Notes: a model not told the origin generated them from the sequence alone. DNA of 25,697 nucleotides from Lewinella sp039816955 (GCA_039816955.1 JBCBWU010000102.1:1-25697); one strand, 5' to 3'; shown: positions 15,730-24,627, counted from the stretch's first letter. A program made the numbers and translations.

Positions 15730-17826
15730 ATGAATCAAATTATCACCTTGAAAAAATTGTTCCTGTTGGCCTCGCTTGGATTAGCCTTGCCCCTATTCTT
15801 ATGGGGGCAACAAGCCAAGGTGGACAGTTTGCAGCGGGTGCTGGCCAGTGAAATTCACGATACCCTCCGACTTTCTATTCTGGAGGACTTATACGATCAC
15901 TACATAGAGACTAACCTGGATAGCTCTTTACTGGTTGTAAATCAGTTCTTTGCGGTAGCTGAACAGTCTGGCGTAAAAAAATACACTTGTCAAGGATATA
16001 ACTTTCTGGGTACGGTACAGCGGAAGATGAATGTAGAAATGGATACCGTACTAGCAACCTTGGAACGGGCGCTGAGTTGTTGTGAAAGTGCGGAGGATTC
16101 CTCTTGTCGACTCTCTGCACTTAATGGCATTGGCGGTTTGTATCACAGAAGTGGAATGCACGCCAAAGCCATGAACTACTATCAGCAGGTCATCGAACTA
16201 GCGGAGGCTGCGGGGGATACGGTGCGCCTAATTGCCGGGCTGGGAAATACCGCCGGTATCCTGAAGCGAAGATTGGAATTTGATAAGTCGCTTATTTATT
16301 CGCGTAAGGCCCTAAGTTTAGCGGAGGCTATTGGGCATCAATCTTATATTGGACTATTAACGAATAATATTGCCAATATCTACTTTGATCACCAAAAGTA
16401 TGATTCGGCCTTGGTGTTATATGAGCAAGCGCTGGCGATTAAACGAGAAGCTGGGTCAAAGCTTTCCCTGGCCATCACGTTGGCTAACGTTGGTGGAATA
16501 CACGTAGCAGAGAAGCGCTTTGAAATCGGGCAGCGGTACTTGGATGAGTCATACAGCATTGCGGCAGCGCAAAATTACCCCTACGGATTGGCACTAAGTT
16601 TGAGGTTCATGGCCTTCAGTGCCATCAGCCAAGAACGTTACAATCAGGCGATAGGATATGCCAATGAAGGTTTATTGCACCTGGGACAAAGAGGAGCGGT
16701 ACAGTATGCTCGAGACTTTCATCTGAATCTCAGTGAAGCGTTTGAGAATTTGAACCAGACCGACTCCGCCTTGGCCCACCTCAAGACGGCACGTATAATT
16801 AACGACAGTTTATTCCAATCGGAAAAAGAAGCCCAGATCCAACAGCTTGAAATCAGTTATCAAGTAAGGGAGAAAGACAATAAAAACCAGCTGCTAGAAA
16901 CGCGGCAAGCTCTAACTGCACAGCAGCTAAAGAGTAGGACTTATATCGGACTCGGATTACTTGTAGCTTTGTTTTTTGCGGCTGCTTGGGGGTTTTCGCT
17001 TTTGCGTAATAACCGGGAGCGAAGAAAAATGAACGAGCTATTGGAGCTAGAGGTAGAAGAACGTACCCAGGAGTTGCAGGTTGCCAATGAGCAACTGCAA
17101 CAGGCCAACTATGAGCTTAGAAGCTTTAATCATATTGCCTCACATGATCTCAAAGAGCCAATCCGCAACGTAGGAAATTATGTAGGGCTTATCCACCGTC
17201 GTTTACCGGCTGAGCTCAAGGACAAGCTGAAGGACTATTTTGATATTATTCACAAGAGTACGAGTCAGCTATACACACTCATTGAGGATATTGCAAGCTA
17301 TAGCCAGTTGTCGAATGATGATATGAGATCACTGTCCACAATTGATCTAACCGAAATGGTAGGTGGTATAAAGGCTGGATTGGAAGCATTTATCGCGACA
17401 AAAAATGGAAAGGTGGTGTATGCAGAACTTCCGAGTATTGAATCCAACTCCTCTTTATTGTTTGTGATCCTTAAGAACTTAATTGAGAATGGGTTGAAGT
17501 TCAATGAGGCGGTCTCCCCAACGATAAAAGTTGACTATCAGTCGGGCTCATCTCACCATCAAATTGTTGTTTCCGACAATGGCATAGGTATTGATCCCGA
17601 GTTTCATGAGCATATCTTCACCATGTTTAAGCGGCTGCACAGCATGGGGGAGTATCCCGGCACCGGTATTGGCTTGGCCATGGTGAAGCTGGGCGTTGAA
17701 AAACTTGGGGGCACAGTAGCGCTGGACAGTGAACTGGGTAAAGGAAGCACCTTTACTATTGAACTACCGAAGCACCGCACCGTAACCGTAGACGAGACTA
17801 CTGTGAAATCTGCAGGAGAACTTTAG
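15730..17826 (+). CDS. TPR-domain sensor histidine kinase
   Basis: This is a membrane two-component sensor kinase of 698 residues from ATG 15730. That start is preferred over an open stretch of 33 codons upstream because it begins a signal peptide (MNQIITLKKLFLLASLGLAL). About residues 30-390 form tetratricopeptide repeats predicted to lie in the periplasm (for example AKAMNYYQQVIELAEAAGD and YDSALVLYEQALAIKREAG). A membrane helix follows at about 404-424, then a coiled coil (LELEVEERTQELQVANEQL) and a HisKA domain with phospho-acceptor H472 in IASHDLKEPIR. The ATPase domain has N-box NLIENGLKFNE (583-593), G1 DNGIGID and G2 GTGIGLAMVK. No receiver domain or neighbouring response regulator is present, so it is an orphan kinase. 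The Phe-Asn-His-Ile-Ala-Ser-His pattern resembles phytochrome-type HisKA. Confidence 0.9.
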   Translation: MNQIITLKKLFLLASLGLALPLFLWGQQAKVDSLQRVLASEIHDTLRLSILEDLYDHYIETNLDSSLLVVNQFFAVAEQSGVKKYTCQGYNFLGTVQRKMNVEMDTVLATLERALSCCESAEDSSCRLSALNGIGGLYHRSGMHAKAMNYYQQVIELAEAAGDTVRLIAGLGNTAGILKRRLEFDKSLIYSRKALSLAEAIGHQSYIGLLTNNIANIYFDHQKYDSALVLYEQALAIKREAGSKLSLAITLANVGGIHVAEKRFEIGQRYLDESYSIAAAQNYPYGLALSLRFMAFSAISQERYNQAIGYANEGLLHLGQRGAVQYARDFHLNLSEAFENLNQTDSALAHLKTARIINDSLFQSEKEAQIQQLEISYQVREKDNKNQLLETRQALTAQQLKSRTYIGLGLLVALFFAAAWGFSLLRNNRERRKMNELLELEVEERTQELQVANEQLQQANYELRSFNHIASHDLKEPIRNVGNYVGLIHRRLPAELKDKLKDYFDIIHKSTSQLYTLIEDIASYSQLSNDDMRSLSTIDLTEMVGGIKAGLEAFIATKNGKVVYAELPSIESNSSLLFVILKNLIENGLKFNEAVSPTIKVDYQSGSSHHQIVVSDNGIGIDPEFHEHIFTMFKRLHSMGEYPGTGIGLAMVKLGVEKLGGTVALDSELGKGSTFTIELPKHRTVTVDETTVKSAGEL

Positions 17827-17929
17827 GAGTCCTGATTAATTTTTTATCCAACTTGACTTTGATTGATTACCTTTTGGATTGTATGCTCATTAATGGAGTG
17901 TGTCAATCTAATTTTAATCAATTACAGCT

Positions 17930-19369
17930 ATGCAAAAGTCCAAGAGCGCTTGCTTATTCAGCTTTCTCTTCCTGTTATTCTTAGCACCCAATTATGCGCA
18001 AATCGGTTTTCTCGATGCGCGTGTCATTTACACCCTGCCGGGTGATTCTAACATCCCATTAGATGCTGGTAAACTAGCAGATTTTACAGGAGATGACCGC
18101 GTAGATTATCTATTTACCCTCACCGAGTTTGGTGCCTCTGATCTGTTTCTGTTAGAACAAGATGCGGAAGGGGAGTTTCAATTGACTACACTAGATGAGG
18201 AGGTTTCCAAAGTAGTCCAAATCGCAGACTTTGACGAGGATGACGACCAGGATTTCTTGGGCATTTCTGCTGTGTTCCTTAATGGTGGAGCAAACGATTT
18301 CCAGGAGGCAGAGAGTAGCTTCCCGATGATCACGGAAAATCAAGAACGGCTACTCTACGGGGCAGCAGATTTAAATGGTGATAATCTCTTTGATTACGCC
18401 ACGGGTTCTAACCAAAGCGTAGGCGGTGATAGCCTCTATGTCTATTTTGGAATGCCTGATGGGGGCTTTCAGGTTGTTGGGGTACCGGCGGTAGATGCTG
18501 AAATTGCTGGTAGTTATAATCTATTCGGTAATTTTCAATCAGTCGCACCTATGGGTATTTTGGCAGTAGCAGAAGATCATGTAACGATCTATAATACCTC
18601 AAATACCGATCTGGTCCAGGTGGCGACGCTAAATGATCCCCGAATTGAAGATAAAGCAGGGGCCATTGGCGATGTGGACGGCGATGGAGACAATGATGTT
18701 GTCCTGGCTGGGCTTTTTTCCGGAATCTATCTATGGGAACAAGAGGCAGATGGGTTTGCCAATAGTTTAGTAACCGTTTCTTCAACTGCTCAACGTATCC
18801 TTAGTATGGAGTTGGTCGACATTGAAGGGGATGGCGATTTAGATCTAGTTACCATTGGTGGTCCTAATGCACTCCAGGTAATCGTTTACGAAAATCAAGG
18901 TGGTACTTTATCTTCAGCGGGCCAAATTTTCTATACACGCCCTTTACAGAGTTCCTTTTTCTTCGCCTTCGGAAATGCCTTTGAGAATTTGATTGAAATT
19001 GCAGATGTCGATAACGATTCGGATCCTGATGTGGTGGTTTTTGATTACGAAAATAACCAAATCGTAGTATTGGAAAATGTGTCCATGCCGAGTAGTCTTT
19101 GGTCGCCAATCGCTTCGGCGGAAACGTTGCGGGCTTTTCCTAACCCAACCGTTGGCCAGGTGCAAATTAGTTATCCAGAAGGGGTGGCTGCTTTGCAATG
19201 GCAGAATGTTCAATTACTTGATCAAAACGGCCGCGTGTTAGGGGAGTGGATGGAGCTACCGCAAAACCTAGACTTGAGCTGCCTTCCTGCTGGTGAATAT
19301 TTACTTTCTGCTACCACTATTGACCAACGGCAATTTATAGCTAGGCTTATACGTGTGGCTACACCTTAG
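17930..19369 (+). CDS. Secreted FG-GAP/VCBS-repeat protein with type IX secretion tail
   Basis: This protein of 479 residues has a signal peptide (1-24, ending in NYAQ), a repeat body and a Por-type C-terminal domain. Six calcium-loop-like segments of the DxDxDxxxD kind are visible at about 51-59, 100-108, 147-155, 248-256, 297-305 and 359-367 (for example DVDGDGDND and DIEGDGDLD). They indicate an integrin-like beta-propeller that binds Ca2+. The tail (about 396-479) starts with AFPNPTVGQ and ends with GEYLLSATTIDQ and a basic strand, the type IX sorting signature, so it should be released or anchored on the cell surface. No catalytic domain is seen; adhesion or binding is the likely class of role. 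It starts 103 bases after the histidine kinase on the same strand. Confidence 0.88.
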   Translation: MQKSKSACLFSFLFLLFLAPNYAQIGFLDARVIYTLPGDSNIPLDAGKLADFTGDDRVDYLFTLTEFGASDLFLLEQDAEGEFQLTTLDEEVSKVVQIADFDEDDDQDFLGISAVFLNGGANDFQEAESSFPMITENQERLLYGAADLNGDNLFDYATGSNQSVGGDSLYVYFGMPDGGFQVVGVPAVDAEIAGSYNLFGNFQSVAPMGILAVAEDHVTIYNTSNTDLVQVATLNDPRIEDKAGAIGDVDGDGDNDVVLAGLFSGIYLWEQEADGFANSLVTVSSTAQRILSMELVDIEGDGDLDLVTIGGPNALQVIVYENQGGTLSSAGQIFYTRPLQSSFFFAFGNAFENLIEIADVDNDSDPDVVVFDYENNQIVVLENVSMPSSLWSPIASAETLRAFPNPTVGQVQISYPEGVAALQWQNVQLLDQNGRVLGEWMELPQNLDLSCLPAGEYLLSATTIDQRQFIARLIRVATP

Positions 19370-19371
19370 CA

Positions 19372-19421
19372 AAGAGAAAACTATTGTGTCAAGAGGGAAT
19401 TGGCTTAGGCGATTTTCTCTT
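19372..19421. terminator. Inverted repeat between convergent genes
   Basis: AAGAGAAAA at 19372-19380 is matched by TTTTCTCTT at 19413-19421, a 9-bp perfect arm pair with a 32-base loop, in the gap between the stops of the secreted propeller protein (19369) and the viaA-like gene (19438). It may act as a bidirectional terminator; the long loop makes it weaker than the one at 24591. Confidence 0.35.
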
Positions 19422-19437
19422 GGCGCACTCCTTATTG

Positions 19438-21051
19438 TCATTTTCCAATTGTACGTAACCCACGGGTGAGTTCTTGGATAATGCCCTTCTGCTTTGGATC
19501 GTAGAGCCAGTTGGTATCAAAGCGTTTAAGGATTTCGCTATTCGCCTCGCGAGAAAGAGTAAGGCTGTGAAACTCTGTATCCTTGTTTTGCTGAAAGAAA
19601 CGAATGTCATCCAACACGTCCTTATCGATACGGTACATGATGAAATCCGAAATCATGAGTACATCAGCGTCTTCATAATCATTGGAGCGGAGCTGGCGAA
19701 TTGATTCCGTTAGAGCTAGCGAGGCATCCGTACCGCCATTAAAGGACATCCGTAGGAATTTGGCCACTTCTTCCAGGGAGTTATAAATATCGTACAAATC
19801 TATCGTCTGGATCCCAATCGAGAAGTTGATTAAATAGGCGCGGCGATTGTCCTGAATGGCCATTTTCAGAATACCCAAGCACAGTACCTTGGCAATTTGC
19901 TCCGGTCGGCCATGCATACTCTCACTGGTATCTACCAGGACAATAAACGGACCTTTTTCTTTCTTGCGCACCCGCTGGTGCACTTCCATGATGTTGTCTC
20001 GACTATTGACCAGGCGCTTATCATCATAGCGAAAAGTGAGGAGTCGTTTGTCTACGTATTTTTTAAGAAAGAGTGATTCTGTATCGCCGTCGCTCAATAG
20101 GCCTACTTCGGCACTGAGCAGGTTACTTAGATCTTGGCTTTCGCGAACGCCAGTAATCTCACTTTTAGCCAACTCATCGACAATCCACTCTTTACGAACG
20201 ATGGTCTTTTCGAAGGTCTCTTCCTCCATTAAAATTTCTGCTTCAGCCATTTCCCCGAGCATGTCTACCAGTTCTCGGATGGAGGCTTCATCTTGCAGCA
20301 GGTCTTCGTAATGATCCAGGATTTCAAAGGAGGTGTCATTCCACAGCTCGCGCGACATATCCCAACCCAGGTATTGGGTAACGGGTTTGAAGAGTGTCTC
20401 CATTTTGCGATAGCCGCTTACCTTGGCGTCCAATAGTTGAGAATAGGCCTCTTGTTCTTCTTCGAATTTGGTGAGTTGGTAAGCGAGGATTTTGGCTTGC
20501 AATAGAGCATCCCATTGTGAAAGAAGATCTGTGAAGATGAGCTCAAATTTCTGCTTTTCTTCCTCGGTGCGTTCGTCAAGGGGTTTGCTTAAAAATTGCT
20601 TGAAGCGATCGGCGTAAAAGTCCGTATTCAATTCTTCCTTCTGGTAGGTCCCGCTGAGAAAATTAAGAAGAAACGGATATCGCTCTTTGAATACTTTTAG
20701 TGGAGTAACCGCCCAGCCCTTGAGTAATTCTTCTTCCTTTTGGTGTGGATTTTGAGTACGTACCTTGGTGAAAGTTTTGCGAATCCAGTAAAGGGTGTCT
20801 AAGACGACGTGTTCGGCAATGCGCTCATTTTTCTGCAACAGCGGAAGTAAGCCATTGATAGCAAAGATTTGTTCTAGTGCCCGCCGAAAATACTGGAAGT
20901 ATTGGTCATTTAGATCCGGACTCTCCAGCGTACCACCCTCTAATTTATGCCGGAAGAAGGCCACCAGGTAACGTCTCGACTTCCGGTCGAGTAGATTCCC
21001 AAACTCGGTAAAGCGGGAGAATTCCTGTTCTAATTTTTCGTTAATACGCAT
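19438..21051 (-). CDS. viaA: ViaA-like VWA-domain protein
   Basis: ViaA is the von Willebrand A partner of the MoxR ATPase RavA; in E. coli the pair binds the inner membrane and affects respiratory complexes and aminoglycoside entry. This protein has 537 residues, somewhat longer than E. coli ViaA (483). The N-terminal half is helical and charged, with no membrane segment. The C-terminal VWA domain has a complete metal-ion-dependent adhesion site: DTSES (374-378), T441 in GGTDAS and D469 in MISDFI. Surrounding residues such as NRRAYLINFS and DADVLMISDF match the ViaA pattern. It starts 23 bases after the ravA-like stop on the same strand, so the two form an operon. It is assigned as ViaA mainly by its VWA domain and its pairing. 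Confidence 0.88.
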   Translation of the reverse strand: MRINEKLEQEFSRFTEFGNLLDRKSRRYLVAFFRHKLEGGTLESPDLNDQYFQYFRRALEQIFAINGLLPLLQKNERIAEHVVLDTLYWIRKTFTKVRTQNPHQKEEELLKGWAVTPLKVFKERYPFLLNFLSGTYQKEELNTDFYADRFKQFLSKPLDERTEEEKQKFELIFTDLLSQWDALLQAKILAYQLTKFEEEQEAYSQLLDAKVSGYRKMETLFKPVTQYLGWDMSRELWNDTSFEILDHYEDLLQDEASIRELVDMLGEMAEAEILMEEETFEKTIVRKEWIVDELAKSEITGVRESQDLSNLLSAEVGLLSDGDTESLFLKKYVDKRLLTFRYDDKRLVNSRDNIMEVHQRVRKKEKGPFIVLVDTSESMHGRPEQIAKVLCLGILKMAIQDNRRAYLINFSIGIQTIDLYDIYNSLEEVAKFLRMSFNGGTDASLALTESIRQLRSNDYEDADVLMISDFIMYRIDKDVLDDIRFFQQNKDTEFHSLTLSREANSEILKRFDTNWLYDPKQKGIIQELTRGLRTIGK

Positions 21052-21074
21052 AGGTCAAACCTAGTAGTTCTCAA

Positions 21075-22646
21075 TTAATTAGTAGTGACCTTAGCGTAGC
21101 TGTACTGCAGCTTTTCCAGTCGGAGATGTAAGTTCTGCAGTGCCGTTTTGACTTCTTCTAGGTTCGTTTTTACAACTTCTGCCCATTCTGATTCTACGAA
21201 TAGGTGATCTTCTAGCAGAGCGAGTTCTGAAGCCTCATGTACTCTGATTTGTTCCTGTTGTTGTTCGATGTAATGAGTCAATTGCTGGAAACGCTCATTC
21301 CAGAACTTTGCAACCACCGAATGCGGCTTTTTATAGATGATCTCCGTACGTTCTTGCTGACGCGTTGCAAGGGTGAAGCTCTGCAATTGCCCATTGAAGT
21401 TGGTAAGGATGCTATTTTCCTTTTCCCCTTTGCGCGTTTTGATGCGATTAATGAGGTTTTGCTGCTGATCGTAGAAATTTGTCACGGTATCTTCATCCGT
21501 CTGAAGTTGCCGAAACTGGTCTATCGCAATCAACTCGCCATTAAATTGGGTGCTCACCTTTTCGAGTTGGTAATACTTTTCGTGCACTGGTAGAAGCTGA
21601 TCTTCCACAGTGGTATTGCGAATGCGCGTTTCTCGGTCTACATCCTGCTCAAAATCCGCTACTTCCTGCTTCAGCGCATTGAGGTTGATCGCAAGTGAAT
21701 ACCCGTGCTTACGCACGGCATCCGTAATCATTTCCCGGACTACCTCTTGGTGTTCAGGATAATTCCAAAGGCAATGCTCCATCAGGAAGCAGTCCATCAA
21801 ATCTACCCGCTGTCGGCCATTAAGGAAGGCGGAGCTACGCAATAAGCGAATGATCTTCTTCCAACGCCGATCATAGATTTTAATCTGTCGCTCGAGATTG
21901 TTGGGCTTTTCGTTGAAGGCTTCAATCTTATACATCACCAGTTGCAGGGTATTTAAGACCTCGGCGGGGACTTCTACTTGGTCTATGGCAGTGTTGAGCT
22001 CGTCCAACTCTTCTTTCGTCAACTTGAGTTCAGTAGGTATGGTGTCTTCGTAGACATCCTCGGTGCTGACGATCATATCTACCAAATTCTGGAAGTTGCG
22101 AATCTTCCCAATCTGTAAGCGAATGAGAAAGCGGTCCCATATTGGTTCCAAGCTTTGGTTACGGGGAGGGAGTTCGTTGGAAGCGGTAATGATGCCGCGC
22201 AAATCAACCTGCAAATCCTGGTCTCCGTTGCGGTAGATTTTTTCGTTCAGGATGGTCAGTAGCGCGTTTTGGATAGCTGGCCCCGCTTTCCAGATTTCAT
22301 CCAGGAACACAATGTTAGCCCCCGGTAAATAACGATCTGTAAGACGTTCGTATTTGTCCTCTTCTTTGAGCTTCTTGATCGAAATTGGCCCGAAGATTTC
22401 GTCGGGAGTACTGAACTTACTCATGAGGTACTCAAAGCTTGTTCCATCAGCGAAAGCGTGCTTTAAGCGACGGGCAATCAGGCTTTTACCAACTCCGGGA
22501 GGGCCCAGTAAAAAAATACTCTCACCGGCAATAGTAGCGAGGAAAGAAAGCCGAATGGCATTGTCGCGTTCGTACAATCCTGCGGACAGTGCGGAGAGCA
22601 GATTTTTGGTGCGAGCTTGTAGCTTGTTCTCAATTAGAACGTCCAT
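21075..22646 (-). CDS. ravA: RavA-like MoxR AAA+ ATPase
   Basis: This MoxR-family AAA+ ATPase has 523 residues (E. coli RavA has 498). Walker A is GPPGVGKS (48-55) and Walker B is IVFLDE (112-117). The RavA-specific stretches FEYLMSKFSTPDEIFGPISI and IWKAGPAIQNALLTILNE are intact, as is the sensor-1 region ITASNELPP. The arginine-containing segment LEPIWDRFLIRL follows. The C-terminal third (about 330-515) is long, charged and helical with coiled-coil character, corresponding in position to the triple-helix and LARA region of RavA but without clear similarity to LARA by eye. The first gene of the pair, it is divergent from the pyruvate-kinase-like gene (90 bases). Chaperone-like remodelling together with ViaA is the likely role; clients in this organism are unknown. 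Confidence 0.92.
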   Translation of the reverse strand: MDVLIENKLQARTKNLLSALSAGLYERDNAIRLSFLATIAGESIFLLGPPGVGKSLIARRLKHAFADGTSFEYLMSKFSTPDEIFGPISIKKLKEEDKYERLTDRYLPGANIVFLDEIWKAGPAIQNALLTILNEKIYRNGDQDLQVDLRGIITASNELPPRNQSLEPIWDRFLIRLQIGKIRNFQNLVDMIVSTEDVYEDTIPTELKLTKEELDELNTAIDQVEVPAEVLNTLQLVMYKIEAFNEKPNNLERQIKIYDRRWKKIIRLLRSSAFLNGRQRVDLMDCFLMEHCLWNYPEHQEVVREMITDAVRKHGYSLAINLNALKQEVADFEQDVDRETRIRNTTVEDQLLPVHEKYYQLEKVSTQFNGELIAIDQFRQLQTDEDTVTNFYDQQQNLINRIKTRKGEKENSILTNFNGQLQSFTLATRQQERTEIIYKKPHSVVAKFWNERFQQLTHYIEQQQEQIRVHEASELALLEDHLFVESEWAEVVKTNLEEVKTALQNLHLRLEKLQYSYAKVTTN

Positions 22647-22736
22647 TTAACTGGTTTTTGCAACAATGCAACAATCCGACCCAATGAAGGTTTGAGATAA
22701 ACCCATTTGGGGACCAATTTTACTTAACTTTCGTCT

Positions 22737-24563
22737 ATGAAAGTAAAGGCCCAGAAGATTCAATCGTTGATTGAGCAGTTGGAAGAACTCCGTACTAACT
22801 TACTGGCGGCGGGAGAGGTACATGAGGATAAAATTGCAGCGGTTTACTCCACTTATCACGATAGTGCTCGTAACCTACTTTACTATCGGGCATTACGCAC
22901 TAAGGATCTGCGTGATATCCAGAAACAATTGCGAAATCTTGGGATGTCGCGCTTGGCTAATGCCGAAGGGCATCTCCTGGCTAGCTTGCATAATACACTG
23001 CACATTTTATACCGTCTGTTGGAGGAGTCTCCTCCCAAGCGTAAGCGACCGTCCTTATCGATTAAGAAGTCCCATCGGGCGCTGGCTCGGCATACTAAGG
23101 CAGTATTAGGATATCGATCAAAGGGGCGTCGGGTACGCATTATGGTGACCCAACCTACTGAGTCTGCCTACAACTATAAGCTGGTGGAGCAAATGGTGAA
23201 GGATGGTATGAACTGCGCCAGGGTAAACTGTGCACACGATAGCCCTGAGGTGTGGTTGCAGATTATCCAGAACGTTCGTAAAGCTGCCCAAAGCCAAAGA
23301 AGAAAGGTCAAGATTGCCATGGATCTGGCGGGGCCAAAGATTCGCACCGGTGCCTTGGCACCAGGCCCTAAGGTACGTAAATGTCGCCCTCAGCGGGATG
23401 AAACTGGAAATATCATTCGACCCGCAATCATCCACCTCGTAAAAGAAGTAGCCGAAACAGATCCACGGGAGACTTTTCCGGTAACTGAAGCGGTTTTGCA
23501 ACTGCTCGAACCCGGTGATGAACTGACTTTGACAGATACCCGGCAGAAAAGCCGCCGGATGAAAGTAGTAGAAAAGCAGTCAGATCGGGTACTGTTGCAT
23601 GCTTACGAAACCTGCTATTTAGCGACTGATTTGTCCATTCAGACGCAGCGCCAGGATTTACCTCATTTTGTGCTAGGTGATGTTACACCGCTGGAAAGAT
23701 CAATCATCTTGCGCGAAGGAGATACGCTCTTGATTCACAAGGAGCAAAAATTAGGCGAACCGGCGGTGATTGATGAGGATGGTATTGTCCAGGAGGAAGC
23801 GCACGTATCATGTCAGCTGCCGGCCATATTTGCTAAAGTTGCGGTGGGAGAAGAAGTCTTATTTGACGACGGAAAGATTGGTGGTGTAATCACGGACTGT
23901 AATGAGGAATATTTCAGAGTAAAGATCATCCGGGCTAAGCTTACAGGTGCCAAGCTGAAAGCAGAGAAAGGCATTAATTTTCCGACCACAGATTTGGGCA
24001 TTAGTGGTCTCACGGAGAAGGACCGACGAGATCTAGGTTTTGTAGCACAATACGCAGATGTTGTCAATTTCTCCTTCGTTAATTCAGCCCAGGATGTAGA
24101 AGACCTTCTCGAAGAGTTTCGCAAGCATGATGCCATGGATAAATTGAGCATCATTCTGAAGATCGAAACACGTCGTGCCTACAATGATCTTACTGAGATA
24201 TTATTGGCAGCTATGCAAACACGCTATATCGGGGTAATGATTGCCCGGGGGGATTTAGCTGTGGAAACAGGCTGGGATCAAATTGGGATGGTGCAAAGAG
24301 AGTTGGTCCTTAAATGCAATGCCGCTCATATACCGGTAGTTTGGGCTACTCAGGTGCTGGAAGGATTGGCAAAAAAAGGCTTACCGTCCCGTTCAGAAAT
24401 CACCGACGTGGTAAATGCAATTCAGGCGGAGTGCGTGATGCTGAATAAAGGACTTTACATTAACGATGCCATTCGCTTGCTAAGCAAAATATTGGAGGAT
24501 ACGGAACAATACAGCAGTAAAAAAGAGGTGCTTTTACCTAAGCAGGCGCAGTTGGAAGTCTAA
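22737..24563 (+). CDS. Atypical pyruvate-kinase-like protein (K+-independent signature, no C-terminal domain)
   Basis: Pyruvate kinase makes pyruvate and ATP from phosphoenolpyruvate and ADP. The 608-residue protein keeps the active site: R162 and N164 in ARVNCAHD, D196 in MDLAGPKIRTG, K475 and E477 in IILKIETR, and ARGDL (503-507, D506). ATQVLEG and SEITDVVNAI also match. It departs from the common enzyme in four ways. A charged N-terminal extension of about 125 residues precedes the barrel. The B-domain region is enlarged (about 205-420) and may hold two similar halves. The chain ends shortly after VMLNKGLY, so the C-terminal allosteric domain is absent. The potassium-site residues are replaced: Leu at the Thr113 position and Lys at the Glu117 position of the rabbit enzyme. 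The family is annotated as pyruvate kinase in many genomes; that it is catalytically active is likely but unproven. Confidence 0.85.
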   Translation: MKVKAQKIQSLIEQLEELRTNLLAAGEVHEDKIAAVYSTYHDSARNLLYYRALRTKDLRDIQKQLRNLGMSRLANAEGHLLASLHNTLHILYRLLEESPPKRKRPSLSIKKSHRALARHTKAVLGYRSKGRRVRIMVTQPTESAYNYKLVEQMVKDGMNCARVNCAHDSPEVWLQIIQNVRKAAQSQRRKVKIAMDLAGPKIRTGALAPGPKVRKCRPQRDETGNIIRPAIIHLVKEVAETDPRETFPVTEAVLQLLEPGDELTLTDTRQKSRRMKVVEKQSDRVLLHAYETCYLATDLSIQTQRQDLPHFVLGDVTPLERSIILREGDTLLIHKEQKLGEPAVIDEDGIVQEEAHVSCQLPAIFAKVAVGEEVLFDDGKIGGVITDCNEEYFRVKIIRAKLTGAKLKAEKGINFPTTDLGISGLTEKDRRDLGFVAQYADVVNFSFVNSAQDVEDLLEEFRKHDAMDKLSIILKIETRRAYNDLTEILLAAMQTRYIGVMIARGDLAVETGWDQIGMVQRELVLKCNAAHIPVVWATQVLEGLAKKGLPSRSEITDVVNAIQAECVMLNKGLYINDAIRLLSKILEDTEQYSSKKEVLLPKQAQLEV

Positions 24564-24590
24564 CAGACCTACTGGATAAACTATAAATTG

Positions 24591-24619
24591 AAGTGGGGCA
24601 AGCTTTCGCTGCCCCACTT
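24591..24619. terminator. Bidirectional terminator hairpin
   Basis: AAGTGGGGCA (24591-24600) pairs perfectly with TGCCCCACTT (24610-24619) across a 9-base loop. It lies between the convergent pyruvate-kinase-like gene (stop 24563) and the ABC exporter gene (stop 24628), with AT-rich sequence on both sides (ATAAATTG before, GTGTTCTATT after). The GC-rich stem and position fit a terminator used from both directions. Confidence 0.75.
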
Positions 24620-24627
24620 GTGTTCTA

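Noticed and set aside
19438..22646. Considered the MoxR/VWA pair as part of a defence or ternary-complex system
   Set aside because: The motif pattern fits the RavA/ViaA housekeeping type, and there is no nuclease, toxin or third effector gene next to it.
22659..22675. Tandem TGCAACAA TGCAACAA before ravA
   Set aside because: Only two copies of 8 bases; too short to call a repeat array, and no known regulator site matches.
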